A DNA stretch of 64,000 bases from Eubacteriales bacterium (GCA_030536995.1 JAUNOY010000013.1:1-64000); one strand, 5' to 3'; positions 23,968 through 32,981 are shown, counted from the stretch's first letter. Made by a program: numbers and translations. Notes: generated by a model from the letters alone, not told the origin.

Positions 23968-26604
23968 ATGGCAGCATCGAAAACTAAAAAAAGAACGACA
24001 TCAAAGAAGAGTACCAGCGCGAAAAAGCAGTCTGCATCCGGCGGGTTTCAAAATGAGATTATCCTTCTGGTGATTCTGGCAGCCTGTATCATTCTCCTTG
24101 TGAGCAGCTTTGGAATGGGCGGTTTCGTGGGAGATGCGATCAGCAGCTTCAGCTTCGGAGCCATGGGACTGATGGCATATGTGTTCCCTGTTCTGCTTTT
24201 TATCGGATGTGCGTTTATACTTTCGAATAAAAAAAATCATCTGGCTTACAAAAAGTTGTTGGCCGGAGTGATTCTTTTTATTTGTTTCTGCGGGATAGCA
24301 CAGCTTCTGACAGAAGGTTATACAAAGAGTACGGAGCTTATGGATTATTATGCGCTCTGTTCTGACTACAGAACAGGTGGCGGAGTGATCGGGGGAGCGG
24401 TTTGCATCTCCATTACCTCCGCTTTCGGTATTGTAGGTGGCTATGTAATCATCGGCCTTGCAGTTCTTGTATGTCTGATCATTATTACCCAGCATTCGTT
24501 TCTTGATTTTGTTATGGGAATAGGAACGAAAATCTGTGACCTGGTCAGAGGCGGACAGAAGCGTTATCAGGAAGGGAAGCCGGAACGTGATCTGAAAAAA
24601 GAAGTCCGTGCACAACAGAGACGTCAGTTGAAGGAGGAGCGCCGGGCAGAAAGAATCCGTCAGCTTGAAATGGAGCTTGCGCGGGAGGATGAGGAGGAAA
24701 CTTCTGCAGGACAGTTGAAGGAGGAGCTTTTCCTGGATCCCAGACAGGCTCGCAGACAAATGTTTTCACTTGACGGAACGGATCTTACAGCTTCGACTGC
24801 CCAAGGTACAGAACAAGCTTCCGGCAAAAAGAAAAGCAGAAAGCGTAAAGTTTCCGGGGATGTTGAAAAGGCAGTTCCCAAGGAGACAGAAGCGCTTTCT
24901 GAAGAGATGCCGTCCATTGCTCCGGAATTTGAGATTCATCGTTCTGAACCCCTGACGGATCTAAGCCGGGAAGAGGAGGAGAGTTCGTATGAAGAGCAGG
25001 TAAATGTAATGGAGGAGGACGCTTCTTTTTCGGAGAGCAAAGAGGAGAAAATAGATTCTAAGAATCCCAAATCTTCCCCTGCTGAAATTCAGAACGGAAT
25101 AATAAATATCCAGCATGAAATAACGAAACAGGAACCTGCCGTTAAACCGGAGTACAAATTTCCGCCATTAAACCTTCTGAAAAAGGGAAGCGGGAAATCT
25201 CAGGGAGATTCAGATGCACATTTGAGAAAGACGGCTCAGAAGCTTCAGGAGGTACTTTTTAATTTCGGCGTAAACGTAACTGTTACCAATGTAAGCTGTG
25301 GTCCGACTGTTACACGGTATGAACTTCAGCCTGAAATGGGCGTAAAGGTAAGTAAGATTGTCAGCCTTGCAGATGATATTAAATTGAATCTGGCAACGCC
25401 GGATATCCGTATCGAGGCGCCGATACCGGGTAAAGCTGCAGTGGGAATCGAGGTCCCGAATAAGGAGAACAGCGCAGTTATGCTCAGGGATCTCCTTCAG
25501 TCCGATGAATTCCGCAATGCGAAATCAAAGCTTGCGTTTGCTGCAGGTAAGGACATCGCAGGGAAACCGGTGGTTACAGACATTGCGAAAATGCCGCATC
25601 TTCTTATTGCAGGAGCTACGGGCTCAGGTAAATCAGTCTGTATCAATACTCTGATCATGAGTATTTTATACAAAGCTACGCCGGATGAGGTGAAGCTTAT
25701 CATGATTGACCCGAAAGTAGTAGAATTAAGTGTATATAATGGGATTCCGCATCTCTTTATTCCGGTTGTTACAGACCCGAAGAAAGCGGCGGGAGCATTG
25801 AACTGGGCGGTTTCAGAAATGACCACCCGATACAATACATTTGCAGAATACGGTGTCCGTAATCTCACGGAATACAACAAAAAGATATCTTCAATTCCTG
25901 TTGCGGAGGGAGAAACAGCTCCTGAAAAAATGCCGCAGATTGTCATTATCGTAGATGAGCTTGCAGACCTTATGATGGTTGCACCCGGAGAGGTAGAGGA
26001 TGCAATCTGCCGTCTGGCACAGCTTGCCCGTGCGGCGGGTATTCACCTGATTATCGCTACCCAGCGTCCGTCAGTAAATGTCATTACCGGATTGATCAAG
26101 GCAAATATGCCTTCCAGAATTGCGTTTTCCGTATCTTCCGGTGTGGATTCCCGTACAATTCTGGATATGAACGGAGCGGAGAAGCTTCTCGGAAAAGGAG
26201 ATATGCTGTTTTATCCACAGGGCTATCAAAAGCCGGCCAGACTTCAGGGCGCTTTCGTATCTGACGAAGAGGTCAGCAGTGTGGTGGAATTTCTCGCAAA
26301 CAAAAATCCTGCAGTTTCCTATAATCAGCAGATTGAACAGCAGGTAAACAGCCCGTTAAGCGGCGGGGCAGGAGGAGAAGAGCGGGATATCTATTTCACA
26401 GATGCCGGCAAATTTATTGTCGAAAAAGAAAAAGCATCCATCGGCATGCTCCAGAGAGTCTTTAAGATTGGCTTTAACCGTGCTGCCAGAATTATGGATC
26501 AGCTCTGTGATGCAGGAGTTGTGGGACCTGAGGAGGGAACCAAACCGAGAAAGGTTCTCATGACTATGGAGGAATTTGAAAATTACATCGAAGAATCTTT
26601 ATAA
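23968..26604 (+). CDS. ftsK: DNA translocase FtsK/SpoIIIE
   Basis: 878 residues. A Lys/Ser/Thr-rich N-terminus leads to about four membrane spans (residues about 25-175), then a long acidic and charged linker. Next come the alpha and beta motor domains with Walker A GATGSGKS at residues 549-556 and Walker [12 protein letters not shown], and a C-terminal gamma winged helix that reads polar DNA sequences ([13 protein letters not shown]). It pumps chromosomal DNA through the division or sporulation septum. Whether it is the vegetative FtsK or the sporulation SpoIIIE cannot be told from one copy. The ribosome site AGGAGGGG precedes ATG 23968. It is followed after 40 nt by a zinc-ribbon membrane protein. 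Confidence 0.95.
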   Translation: MAASKTKKRTTSKKSTSAKKQSASGGFQNEIILLVILAACIILLVSSFGMGGFVGDAISSFSFGAMGLMAYVFPVLLFIGCAFILSNKKNHLAYKKLLAGVILFICFCGIAQLLTEGYTKSTELMDYYALCSDYRTGGGVIGGAVCISITSAFGIVGGYVIIGLAVLVCLIIITQHSFLDFVMGIGTKICDLVRGGQKRYQEGKPERDLKKEVRAQQRRQLKEERRAERIRQLEMELAREDEEETSAGQLKEELFLDPRQARRQMFSLDGTDLTASTAQGTEQASGKKKSRKRKVSGDVEKAVPKETEALSEEMPSIAPEFEIHRSEPLTDLSREEEESSYEEQVNVMEEDASFSESKEEKIDSKNPKSSPAEIQNGIINIQHEITKQEPAVKPEYKFPPLNLLKKGSGKSQGDSDAHLRKTAQKLQEVLFNFGVNVTVTNVSCGPTVTRYELQPEMGVKVSKIVSLADDIKLNLATPDIRIEAPIPGKAAVGIEVPNKENSAVMLRDLLQSDEFRNAKSKLAFAAGKDIAGKPVVTDIAKMPHLLIAGATGSGKSVCINTLIMSILYKATPDEVKLIMIDPKVVELSVYNGIPHLFIPVVTDPKKAAGALNWAVSEMTTRYNTFAEYGVRNLTEYNKKISSIPVAEGETAPEKMPQIVIIVDELADLMMVAPGEVEDAICRLAQLARAAGIHLIIATQRPSVNVITGLIKANMPSRIAFSVSSGVDSRTILDMNGAEKLLGKGDMLFYPQGYQKPARLQGAFVSDEEVSSVVEFLANKNPAVSYNQQIEQQVNSPLSGGAGGEERDIYFTDAGKFIVEKEKASIGMLQRVFKIGFNRAARIMDQLCDAGVVGPEEGTKPRKVLMTMEEFENYIEESL

Positions 26605-26644
26605 ATAAGAAATAGAATGGATAGAAGAAAGGACTGCCTATGCT

Positions 26645-27724
26645 ATGAAGTGTCCGAAGTGTCATAAAGAAGTGGAACGCGGTTCTTTATACTGTCCCAA
26701 TTGTCTTACGGAAATTCCCTGGGTAAAGGAATATGATTCTGTAGAGACCCAACTTGAAAAGAAGAGACAGACTATGGAAGCAGAACAAGAAACAGGGAAG
26801 CTAACGCAGTTGGGAGAGAGACTGCGCGTCAACAAAAAAAGGATTCTCTTTTTTACAGTCCTTGGGGCTGTGTTTATCGGAAGTTTCTGTTACAGACAGC
26901 TCCATACGTTTTCTGCTTTATATACAAAGGCTGAGAAATATTATGGAAGAGGAGCATACGACCGTGCTATGCGTGCGGTTGAGGAAGCTCTTGAAAAGGA
27001 GCCGGGGAACTTATCTGCGAATCTTCTTTTTGCCAGTCTTCTGAAGCAGGAAGGAGATGCGGAATCTGCTATACTGGTTCTTCAGCCAATGGTGAAGGAA
27101 TATCCTGACAGTGTGGAAGCTGCGTCAATGCTTGTCGAGTATCTGGCGGCAGAACACCGCACAGGGGAAATCCGGATTTTCCTGAAAAATGTTATAAATC
27201 CGGAAATTCTGGATGCATGCAGAGACTATATTTGCGAAAAGCCGTCTCTGAGCATTGAGTCGGGAATATATACGTCTCCTCAGACGTTGGAGCTGTTTGC
27301 AGATTATGATAAAATTTATTATACACTGGACGACAGTATGCCTAACCAGAACAGTACCCTGTATGCCGGACCGATTGCAATTGGAGAAGGAACTACAAAG
27401 CTTAATGCATTTGGGATCAATAAAAATAATATTTCCAGCGATATTCTTTCTGCTGAATATGTGATTGTCCTAAAAAGTCCGGATAAGCCTAAGATTACGC
27501 CGGAAGCAGGGATTTACAGAAAAAAGACAAAAATAAAAATAGAAGTACCGGATGGATGCAGGGCGTATTATGCTTTTGATAACGAGAATCCGACAACAGC
27601 AAGCACAGAATATAAGACACCGGTTAACCTTCCTCAGGGTTCTCACACTTTTTATGCTATTCTGGTAGCGCCCAATGGGAAAAAAAGTCCGGTGGCAAGC
27701 TGTGAATATTATCTGGAATATTAA
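26645..27724 (+). CDS. Zinc-ribbon, TPR and chitobiase-C-terminal-domain membrane protein
   Basis: 359 residues. The N-terminal zinc ribbon has CPKCHKEV and CPNCLTEI. One membrane span lies near residues 75-95 (ILFFTVLGAVFIGSFCY), followed by a tetratricopeptide-like region (about 100-185; AEKYYGRGAYDRAMRAVEEAL). Two copies of the chitobiase/beta-hexosaminidase C-terminal module follow (PSLSIESGIYTSPQTLEL and KPKITPEAGIYRKKTKIKI). The modules have the usual YYTLDDSMPN and YYAFDNENPTT turn. No catalytic domain is present. It probably sits in the membrane with the modules outside; a wall-associated or scaffolding role is inference. It lies 40 nt after ftsK, probably on the same transcript. Confidence 0.8.
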   Translation: MKCPKCHKEVERGSLYCPNCLTEIPWVKEYDSVETQLEKKRQTMEAEQETGKLTQLGERLRVNKKRILFFTVLGAVFIGSFCYRQLHTFSALYTKAEKYYGRGAYDRAMRAVEEALEKEPGNLSANLLFASLLKQEGDAESAILVLQPMVKEYPDSVEAASMLVEYLAAEHRTGEIRIFLKNVINPEILDACRDYICEKPSLSIESGIYTSPQTLELFADYDKIYYTLDDSMPNQNSTLYAGPIAIGEGTTKLNAFGINKNNISSDILSAEYVIVLKSPDKPKITPEAGIYRKKTKIKIEVPDGCRAYYAFDNENPTTASTEYKTPVNLPQGSHTFYAILVAPNGKKSPVASCEYYLEY

Positions 27725-27766
27725 AAAAAGGTTGTCGATAAATATATTATGTAAAGGAGAATGGCT

Positions 27767-28066
27767 ATGGTAAAACATATTGTAATGTGGTCGTTTAAAG
27801 AAGAAATTCCAATGGAGGAAAGAGAAGAGGATAAAGCAAGGATTAAAGAAGGGCTGGAAGGGCTTGTGGGGATTGTTCCGGGGCTTTTAAGTGCCCATGT
27901 GGTAACTGAGTTAATAGGCTCCAGTACCCATGATTTCTGCCTTATTACGGAATTTGATACGCCGGAGGCTCTTGTTGCATATAAAGACAATCCGGATCAT
28001 GTAAAAGTAGCCACTTTTGTGAGAAGTGTAACCTGTAATCGTGCAGCTCTGGATTATGTAGAATAA
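27767..28066 (+). CDS. Dabb family (stress-responsive alpha/beta barrel) protein
   Basis: 99 residues from ATG 27767. AAAGGAG lies 8 nt before it, whereas an ATG at 27761 is too close. The sequence MVKHIVMWSFKEE is the signature opening of the Dabb family, small dimeric ferredoxin-like barrels, and HVKVATFVRSV closes the domain. Members are linked to stress or to small-molecule binding, with no fixed reaction. Its stop overlaps the rlmH start (TAATG), a common Clostridial pairing of adjacent small genes that need not imply shared function. Confidence 0.85.
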   Translation: MVKHIVMWSFKEEIPMEEREEDKARIKEGLEGLVGIVPGLLSAHVVTELIGSSTHDFCLITEFDTPEALVAYKDNPDHVKVATFVRSVTCNRAALDYVE

Positions 28067-28545
28067 TGGAAATAAAAATTCTAAGCGTAGGTAAAATCAA
28101 AGAAAAATATTTAACAGCCGGTATTGCTGAATATGCCAAACGTCTCAGCCGTTACTGCAAGCTGACATTCTGTCAGGTTGCAGATGAAAAAACACCGGAT
28201 AAAGCTTCGGAGGCTCTGAATCTTCAGATTAAAGAAATAGAAGGCGAACGATTGATGAAACATATCCGTGAACAGGATTATGTGATTGCCCTTGCCATTG
28301 ACGGACAGATGCTGGATTCTGTAGAATTATCCCGTAAAATTGATTCTCTGGGAATATCCGGAAACAGTTCCATTGCTTTTGTCATCGGTGGTTCTCTGGG
28401 ATTGAGCGATAAGATATTAAGGCGCGCAGATTATAAACTGAGTTTTTCCAGAATGACTTTTCCTCATCAGCTGATGCAGATGATTCTTCTGGAACAGATT
28501 TACCGTGCCTATCGGATCATAAATCATGAGCCTTATCACAAATAA
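28066..28545 (+). CDS. rlmH: 23S rRNA (pseudouridine-1915 N3)-methyltransferase
   Basis: 159 residues, the standard RlmH size. It opens MEIKILSVGKIKEKYL. The SAM-binding knot of the SPOUT fold is shown by FVIGGSLGLSD, and the C-terminus LLEQIYRAYRIINHEPYHK is nearly invariant in the family. It methylates pseudouridine 1915 in helix 69 of 23S rRNA. Translation is coupled to the Dabb gene through TAATG overlap. Confidence 0.96.
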   Translation: MEIKILSVGKIKEKYLTAGIAEYAKRLSRYCKLTFCQVADEKTPDKASEALNLQIKEIEGERLMKHIREQDYVIALAIDGQMLDSVELSRKIDSLGISGNSSIAFVIGGSLGLSDKILRRADYKLSFSRMTFPHQLMQMILLEQIYRAYRIINHEPYHK

Positions 28546-28569
28546 GAGAAACAGAGGTATTAAAACAGC

Positions 28570-29106
28570 ATGAACATAGAGAAATTTGACGAATTTATTT
28601 CTCAATATCCGATTTATGAATACCGTATTTTAGATACTAAGGATATTTTTGCCAGAGAGCGGGTGCGCATCATCTGTCAGACAGAGTGCCAGAGATATGG
28701 CTCTACCTGGGCATGTCCGCCTGCAGTGGGCACTTTAGAGGAATGTGAGGCAAAGATAAAAAGCTATTCAAACGCAGTTTTCTTTTCCAGTGTGGCAGAG
28801 GTTTCCGATGTCCTGAATATGGAAGAGATGCTTGCCACAAGGCAGGTTCATGAGGAGCTGACAACAGAAGTGGGGGATTTTCTCAAAAGCGAGGGACATG
28901 AGATTTATATTCTTTCTACAGAGTCCTGCGATATCTGTGAAACCTGCAGCTACAAAGAAGGGAAGCCCTGCCGTCATCCGGAACGGATGCATCCCTGTCT
29001 GGAAAGCCACGGTGTTGTGGCAAATGAAATCGTGGAACGTGAAGCTATGGAATACAACATCGGTGGGAATACGATTCTGTGGTTTTCTATGGTGCTTTAC
29101 CGTTGA
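28570..29106 (+). CDS. DUF2284 cysteine-rich metal-binding protein
   Basis: 178 residues with the pattern of DUF2284: CQTECQRYGSTWACPPAVG near residues 37-55 and CDICETCSYKEGKPCRHPERMHPCLESHG near 117-145 (shown as parts of a longer motif). The many ordered cysteines and histidines suggest an iron-sulfur or other metal centre. The C-terminus GGNTILWFSMVLYR is also typical. No reaction is known for the family. It is 24 nt after rlmH and ends before a terminator whose 3' arm overlaps the yqfC ribosome site. Confidence 0.82.
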   Translation: MNIEKFDEFISQYPIYEYRILDTKDIFARERVRIICQTECQRYGSTWACPPAVGTLEECEAKIKSYSNAVFFSSVAEVSDVLNMEEMLATRQVHEELTTEVGDFLKSEGHEIYILSTESCDICETCSYKEGKPCRHPERMHPCLESHGVVANEIVEREAMEYNIGGNTILWFSMVLYR

Positions 29107-29153
29107 CAGTGTGTCTAAGATAACAGGAGCATATTAAAAAATGTATAGAATCC

Positions 29154-29197
29154 ATCTCCCCGGCATAGAATATAAACAAAAGCCGGGGAGATTTTTT
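29154..29197 (+). terminator. Strong terminator abutting the yqfC start codon
   Basis: Perfect 11-bp GC-rich stem (ATCTCCCCGGC at 29154-29164 with GCCGGGGAGAT at 29182-29192), 17-nt loop, then six T residues (29192-29197) immediately before ATG 29198. The yqfC Shine-Dalgarno GGGGAG (29185-29190) is inside the 3' arm. Confidence 0.8.
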
Positions 29198-29476
29198 ATG
29201 AAAAAGTGGGAACAATGGAAAGAAAATGCTGTGACCAATCTGGAAGTTCCGCCTGATCTGGCATACGGCGATGCAGTCGTAACCATCACGGGACAGGGAA
29301 GAGTATTTGTGGAAAATTATCGCTGTATTTCGAAGTATAGTCCTACGGAAATCGTGATCCTCACACCCCGGGGAAAGGTTGCCATCTGCGGGAAATGTCT
29401 GGAAATACCCTGGTATACTCCGGATGAAATGCTGGTAAAAGGATGTATTTCCGGAATCTTTCCTCAAAGATGCTGA
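29198..29476 (+). CDS. yqfC: Sporulation protein YqfC
   Basis: 92 residues from ATG 29198, matching the usual size of about 95. An upstream in-frame ATG at 29141 would place 19 non-conserved residues across the terminator stem. The sequence opens MKKWEQWKENAVTNLEVP and has GRVFVENYRCISKYSP and GKCLEIPWYTPDEMLVKG, hallmarks of YqfC/YabP-like spore proteins. It acts in the mother cell with YqfD during sporulation; the mechanism is unknown. The ribosome site lies inside a terminator hairpin, a likely control point. Confidence 0.88.
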   Translation: MKKWEQWKENAVTNLEVPPDLAYGDAVVTITGQGRVFVENYRCISKYSPTEIVILTPRGKVAICGKCLEIPWYTPDEMLVKGCISGIFPQRC

Positions 29477-29482
29477 TTTTCT

Positions 29483-30703
29483 ATGATTGAAAAATTTCTC
29501 AGATTCCTGCGTGGATATGTTCAAATTTGTGTCAGCGGCGGACAGTTGGAAAGATTTTTTAACCTGTGTAAAAGCCGTCGGATTTCTCTTGAAAAAATAT
29601 GTAGCCGTGATGGGGACAGAATTACCGGTTATTTGGCTCTGAAAGATTTTTTTCTCCTTCGTCCGGTTCGCAGCAAATCCAAAGTACATATCTGTGTTCT
29701 GAAAAAATGCGGTCTGCCCTTCTTTTTTTACAGAAATAAAAAAAGAAAGGCTTTTTTTCTTGGACTTTTGGCGGCGTTTCTCTTAATGTTGCTGCTTTCC
29801 GGTCGAATCTGGAATATCCATGTGGAAGGAAATAAAAGAAATTCTACTCCTGAAATTCTTACATTTCTTGAAAAAGAAGGAATTACTCATGGAATGTCAA
29901 AACATAAAATCGACTGCGGAGAAATTGCATCTCTGGTGCGCCGGAAATATCAGGATATTGCCTGGGTTTCCGCCCGCATACAGGGAACACGGCTGATTTT
30001 GACTGTTCAGGAAGGGATTTTGACAGAGGATGCAGGAGAGTCAGAGACTCCCTGCGATTTGTCTGCTGACCGAACAGGAACCATTGTAAAAATGATTACC
30101 CGTCAGGGAATTCCCCTTGTTCATCCCGGTGATACCTGTAAAGAAGGCGATATTCTTGTTTCGGGTGAACTTCCGATCATGAATGACAGTCAGGAGGTCG
30201 TCCGTTATGCCTATGTAAAAGCAGATGCAGATATCTGGGTTCAATATACGCGGTCTTATCATCGGAGGTTTCCTCTGAGACATCAGACAGAAATCCCTAC
30301 AGGCCAGAAAAAATATGGGGTTTCTCTGTTCTTTGGAAGAACTTATCTGGAAGCATATCCCTCTTTGGGGAAACGTTGGAGGAGGGAAGAAGAATTTATT
30401 CCTCTTCGCATTACAGAGAATTTCTTTCTTCCGATTGTATTGGGAAAAGCAGTTTACAGAGAATATATACCCAAAACCTCTGTATACACGAAAGAGGAGG
30501 CAGAGGCTCTGGCTTTACAGCAACTCCATCTTTATGAGGAAAAAATACTGGAGAAGGGCGCTGAAATAACTGAAAATAATGTTTCTATAAAGGTAACGGA
30601 CACTGATTGTATTTCAGAGGGAAATCTGACGATTATAGAAAAATCCGGCAGGGAAAAACCTGTCATAACGAAGGAGGTTCCTCATTTTCAGGAACAATCC
30701 TGA
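29483..30703 (+). CDS. yqfD: Sporulation protein YqfD
   Basis: 406 residues. A soluble N-terminal part (MIEKFLRFLRGYVQI) leads to one membrane segment near residues 90-108 (AFFLGLLAAFLLMLLL). A long extracytoplasmic region follows, beginning RIWNIHVEGNKRNSTPEIL, a POTRA-like start typical of YqfD. It starts 6 nt after yqfC and is cotranscribed. YqfD is a conserved mother-cell sporulation membrane protein. In most Firmicutes phoH follows directly; here about 5.2 kb of accessory genes lie between them. Confidence 0.92.
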   Translation: MIEKFLRFLRGYVQICVSGGQLERFFNLCKSRRISLEKICSRDGDRITGYLALKDFFLLRPVRSKSKVHICVLKKCGLPFFFYRNKKRKAFFLGLLAAFLLMLLLSGRIWNIHVEGNKRNSTPEILTFLEKEGITHGMSKHKIDCGEIASLVRRKYQDIAWVSARIQGTRLILTVQEGILTEDAGESETPCDLSADRTGTIVKMITRQGIPLVHPGDTCKEGDILVSGELPIMNDSQEVVRYAYVKADADIWVQYTRSYHRRFPLRHQTEIPTGQKKYGVSLFFGRTYLEAYPSLGKRWRREEEFIPLRITENFFLPIVLGKAVYREYIPKTSVYTKEEAEALALQQLHLYEEKILEKGAEITENNVSIKVTDTDCISEGNLTIIEKSGREKPVITKEVPHFQEQS

Positions 30704-30821
30704 AGAGCATATGAACTTTTTTTACAGGAAAACTGCTTTTTTCAGAATGTTTTTTCTGATACAATAGAAGTATTATAGATGCAGTCTGGAGCTGCGAAAA
30801 TAAATGTAGAAGGAGCAAAAG

Positions 30822-31067
30822 ATGATAGTAGAATGTCCGGCAAATACAAGATTACAGGAATACCTGCTGAAAAATGATATCCACATCCTGACGCCCTGCG
30901 GAGGACGGGGGAATTGTGCGAAATGTAAAGTGAAAATATTAAAAGGAGAAGCCAGAGTCAATACTATGGATCGTATCTGGTTTTCTCAAAAGGAACTGGA
31001 GGAGGGATATCGTCTGGGCTGTCAGGTTTTTGCCAGGGATCCCTTGACTGTGGAGATATATGAATAA
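30822..31067 (+). CDS. Small 2Fe-2S ferredoxin-like protein
   Basis: 81 residues with the plant-type 2Fe-2S spacing C26-x5-C32-x2-C35-x31-C67 (TPCGGRGNCAKCKV, then GCQVF). This resembles the N-terminal ferredoxin domain of corrinoid-protein activators (RACE/DUF4445 proteins), but the ASKHA ATPase part is missing and the gene ends normally. It may be a free-standing electron carrier or a cut-down remnant. An extended -10 (TGATACAAT, 30757-30765) and AGAAGGAG before ATG 30822 suggest it is expressed. A short hairpin with no T run (31069-31086) follows the stop. Confidence 0.82.
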   Translation: MIVECPANTRLQEYLLKNDIHILTPCGGRGNCAKCKVKILKGEARVNTMDRIWFSQKELEEGYRLGCQVFARDPLTVEIYE

Positions 31068-31129
31068 GTCCCTGAAAATTCAGGGGGATTCGAAGAAAAG
31101 AATATCTGGCAGGGCGAATTCACACTGAT

Positions 31130-32434
31130 TTAAAAAGAACTGCCATCGGATAAGGCAGACTCCTGTCTTGTAAAAACTGCGAGTTCTGTCTTATCCGATG
31201 CATTGTAAAAAGAAATAATCTCCACATTTCCAATCAAATCAAAAGCCAAATCTGCACAGGAGCTGAAATCTTCGGGCAGTACCGATGGATTTCCCTGAAG
31301 ATAGACCATAAGCGCATAGGGGGCTTTTTCGGTCTGAAGCTCTATGGAAGAATATTTATATCCTTTTGGATAAGGAAGATGCTGCGCTATGAAAGATACA
31401 TTGACTGAATCACCAAGGTAATCTGTTCGATAACTCTCTAAATCATTATAGAATACTGTTTTGCGGGAAGGAGAGAACAATCGTTTGAGATATCCGTCGC
31501 CTGTCGGGTTTGTCAGAAAGCAGAGGGAAGCGAGTATACAGACAAGGACTGCCGGACAAACCGTCTGCCAGCCTGGCTGTTTATAATACAGAATAGCTCT
31601 GACCCGTGTCTTTACCCCAACCTCTCCAAATGCCAGAGGACAGGAAATAATTCTTCGGCTGGAAATGCTGCATCGGACAAGCGCCTGAGTATAGTCAGCT
31701 CTTTTTTCTGAATTCAGATTCCGGATAACTTTTTCATCGCAGGCAAGCTCTATATCATGACACAGAAGCACAAACGCCAGCCACATCAGAGGGTTAAACC
31801 AGTGAATTGTCAATAAGAGAAAAGCTGCCGGCTTCCACCAGTGATCTTTGCGGCAGATATGCGCTTTTTCGTGAGCAATGACATATTCCAGATCCTGCGC
31901 ATCCAACTGGCAGGGAAGATATATTTTGGGCTTTACAAGTCCCAGTACAAAGGGCGTGCTTATCTTTTTACTCTGAAAAATATGCTCTTTGTACCGTACT
32001 GCCGTGGCAAGTTTTCTGTACAGCTTCCAAAGACTGAAAGTTCCATAAAAGAGTATTATAAGCATTCCAAAAATCCAGATTATTTCAAAAACGAGTATCC
32101 ATATCTGAAGTGGATTTGCACTTTCACCGGTTTTCGGTGTAAACATCTGCTGAAGGAGCGGATTGACTGCCGTGTTAAGTGCGTTTATTCCGCTGTTAAT
32201 GGCAGGAGACACATCCATTTCGATATCCATTGGAATGGTTTGGGCGCTTGGAATCAAACTCCATGCACTCTCAATCGAAAACGGACAAAGGAGTCTTATG
32301 GCAACAATTCCCCAAAGGAGAACACGTGTCCATTTAGGGGCTTTTTTCAAAAGAAAGCGCAATATCAGCACAGCCAATATCATCCAGCCGGCAGATATGC
32401 TCATGTTAACTGTTCTTAAAAAAACTTCTTTCAT
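31130..32434 (-). CDS. blaR1: BlaR1/MecR1-type M56 membrane metalloprotease
   Basis: 434 residues on the minus strand. Four to five membrane spans surround the zinc-protease motif HEKAH (AHEKAHICRKDH). This is the M56 signature of antirepressor proteases that cleave BlaI-type repressors. The C-terminal extracytoplasmic part is only about 120 residues and shows no penicillin-binding SxxK sensor domain, so the signal is probably not a beta-lactam. It starts at the last base of blaI (1-nt overlap), forming a repressor/antirepressor pair. No target gene other than the pair itself is evident. The 3' end of the coding sequence forms a terminator-like hairpin. Confidence 0.88.
   Translation of the reverse strand: MKEVFLRTVNMSISAGWMILAVLILRFLLKKAPKWTRVLLWGIVAIRLLCPFSIESAWSLIPSAQTIPMDIEMDVSPAINSGINALNTAVNPLLQQMFTPKTGESANPLQIWILVFEIIWIFGMLIILFYGTFSLWKLYRKLATAVRYKEHIFQSKKISTPFVLGLVKPKIYLPCQLDAQDLEYVIAHEKAHICRKDHWWKPAAFLLLTIHWFNPLMWLAFVLLCHDIELACDEKVIRNLNSEKRADYTQALVRCSISSRRIISCPLAFGEVGVKTRVRAILYYKQPGWQTVCPAVLVCILASLCFLTNPTGDGYLKRLFSPSRKTVFYNDLESYRTDYLGDSVNVSFIAQHLPYPKGYKYSSIELQTEKAPYALMVYLQGNPSVLPEDFSSCADLAFDLIGNVEIISFYNASDKTELAVFTRQESALSDGSSF
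31132..31200 (-). terminator. Terminator-like hairpin inside the blaR1 3' end
   Basis: On the minus strand CATCGGATAAG and CTTATCCGATG form a perfect 11-bp stem (31200-31190 with 31154-31144) followed by GGCAGTTCTTTTTAA. The stop codon TAA overlaps the end of the T run, so the terminator is encoded within the last 24 codons. Confidence 0.5.
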
Positions 32435-32802
32435 CAGGAACCTCCTTTCCGGATACGGTTAATCATATCCTGAATCTCGTCAAGTTCGGTTTCAGTCATG
32501 TTTCGGCGTTTCGTAAATGCAGCAAGAAAGGCAGGCAGAGAACCTTCAAATTTTTTCTCAACCAGTTCATCAATTTCGTATGCCTGCGCTTCGTCTTTTG
32601 AAATCAGAGAAGTAATCATACTATTCTCATTCTTCAGTATCCCCCGTTCTCCCAGACGTTTGATGACCGTATAGGTTGTAGTTCGCTTCCAGCCAAGCTG
32701 TTCCTGGCACAGTTTCACCAGAGCAACAGACGTAATCGGTTCATGTTCCCATAAAATCAGGCAAAAACGGTACTCACTTTCATGGATTTTTGGAATTTCC
32801 AT
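32434..32802 (-). CDS. blaI: BlaI/MecI/CopY family repressor
   Basis: 122 residues, standard for BlaI. The N-terminal winged helix opens ESEYRFCLILWEHEPITSVALVKLCQEQLGWKRTTTYTVIKRL (quoted as the region at residues 7-50; the recognition helix is WKRTTTYTVIKRL). The C-terminal dimerisation helices follow. It should repress its own promoter until BlaR1 cuts it. Two GTCTA-N6-TAGAC dyads lie 15-60 nt upstream, one over the -10 box. GGAGGG precedes the start. Confidence 0.9.
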   Translation of the reverse strand: MEIPKIHESEYRFCLILWEHEPITSVALVKLCQEQLGWKRTTTYTVIKRLGERGILKNENSMITSLISKDEAQAYEIDELVEKKFEGSLPAFLAAFTKRRNMTETELDEIQDMINRIRKGGS

Positions 32803-32816
32803 TATATATCCCTCCT

Positions 32817-32860
32817 TGTCTAATGCTGTAGACTATGGTTTTAGTCTACACTGTTAGACA
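32817..32860. promoter_or_regulatory. Tandem BlaI operator dyads
   Basis: Two copies of GTCTA-N6-TAGAC (32818-32833 and 32844-32859) lie 26 bp apart centre to centre. Together they make one larger nested palindrome from 32817 to 32860. The second copy overlaps the -10 region of blaI; the first overlaps the expected transcript start. Confidence 0.72.
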
Positions 32861-32871
32861 GAAAAAGTCAA
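32843..32871 (-). promoter_or_regulatory. Promoter of blaI-blaR1
   Basis: On the minus strand TTGACT (32871-32866) and TAGACT (32848-32843) are 17 nt apart, with the operator dyads covering the -10 box and start site. Confidence 0.6.
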
Positions 32872-32880
32872 TCCTGTTTT

Positions 32881-32968
32881 AAAAAAAGCCTGTCTATAAA
32901 ACGTGTCTGAAAAAAGACTTCCCACAGATAGAGGGAATATAATTTCAAACAGGCTCTATAGACAGGCT
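32881..32968 (-). terminator. Long-loop terminator after tetR
   Basis: A perfect 12-bp inverted repeat (AGCCTGTCTATA at 32887-32898 and TATAGACAGGCT at 32957-32968) is followed on the minus strand by seven T residues. The loop is unusually long, about 58 nt, and holds partial copies of the same AGAC/CAGGCT words. Confidence 0.6.
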
Positions 32969-32981
32969 CTGTCTTTACAGG

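Noticed and set aside
24001-24759. 252-codon minus-strand ORF opposite ftsK
   Set aside because: Antisense to the FtsK membrane and linker region, with no recognisable domain.
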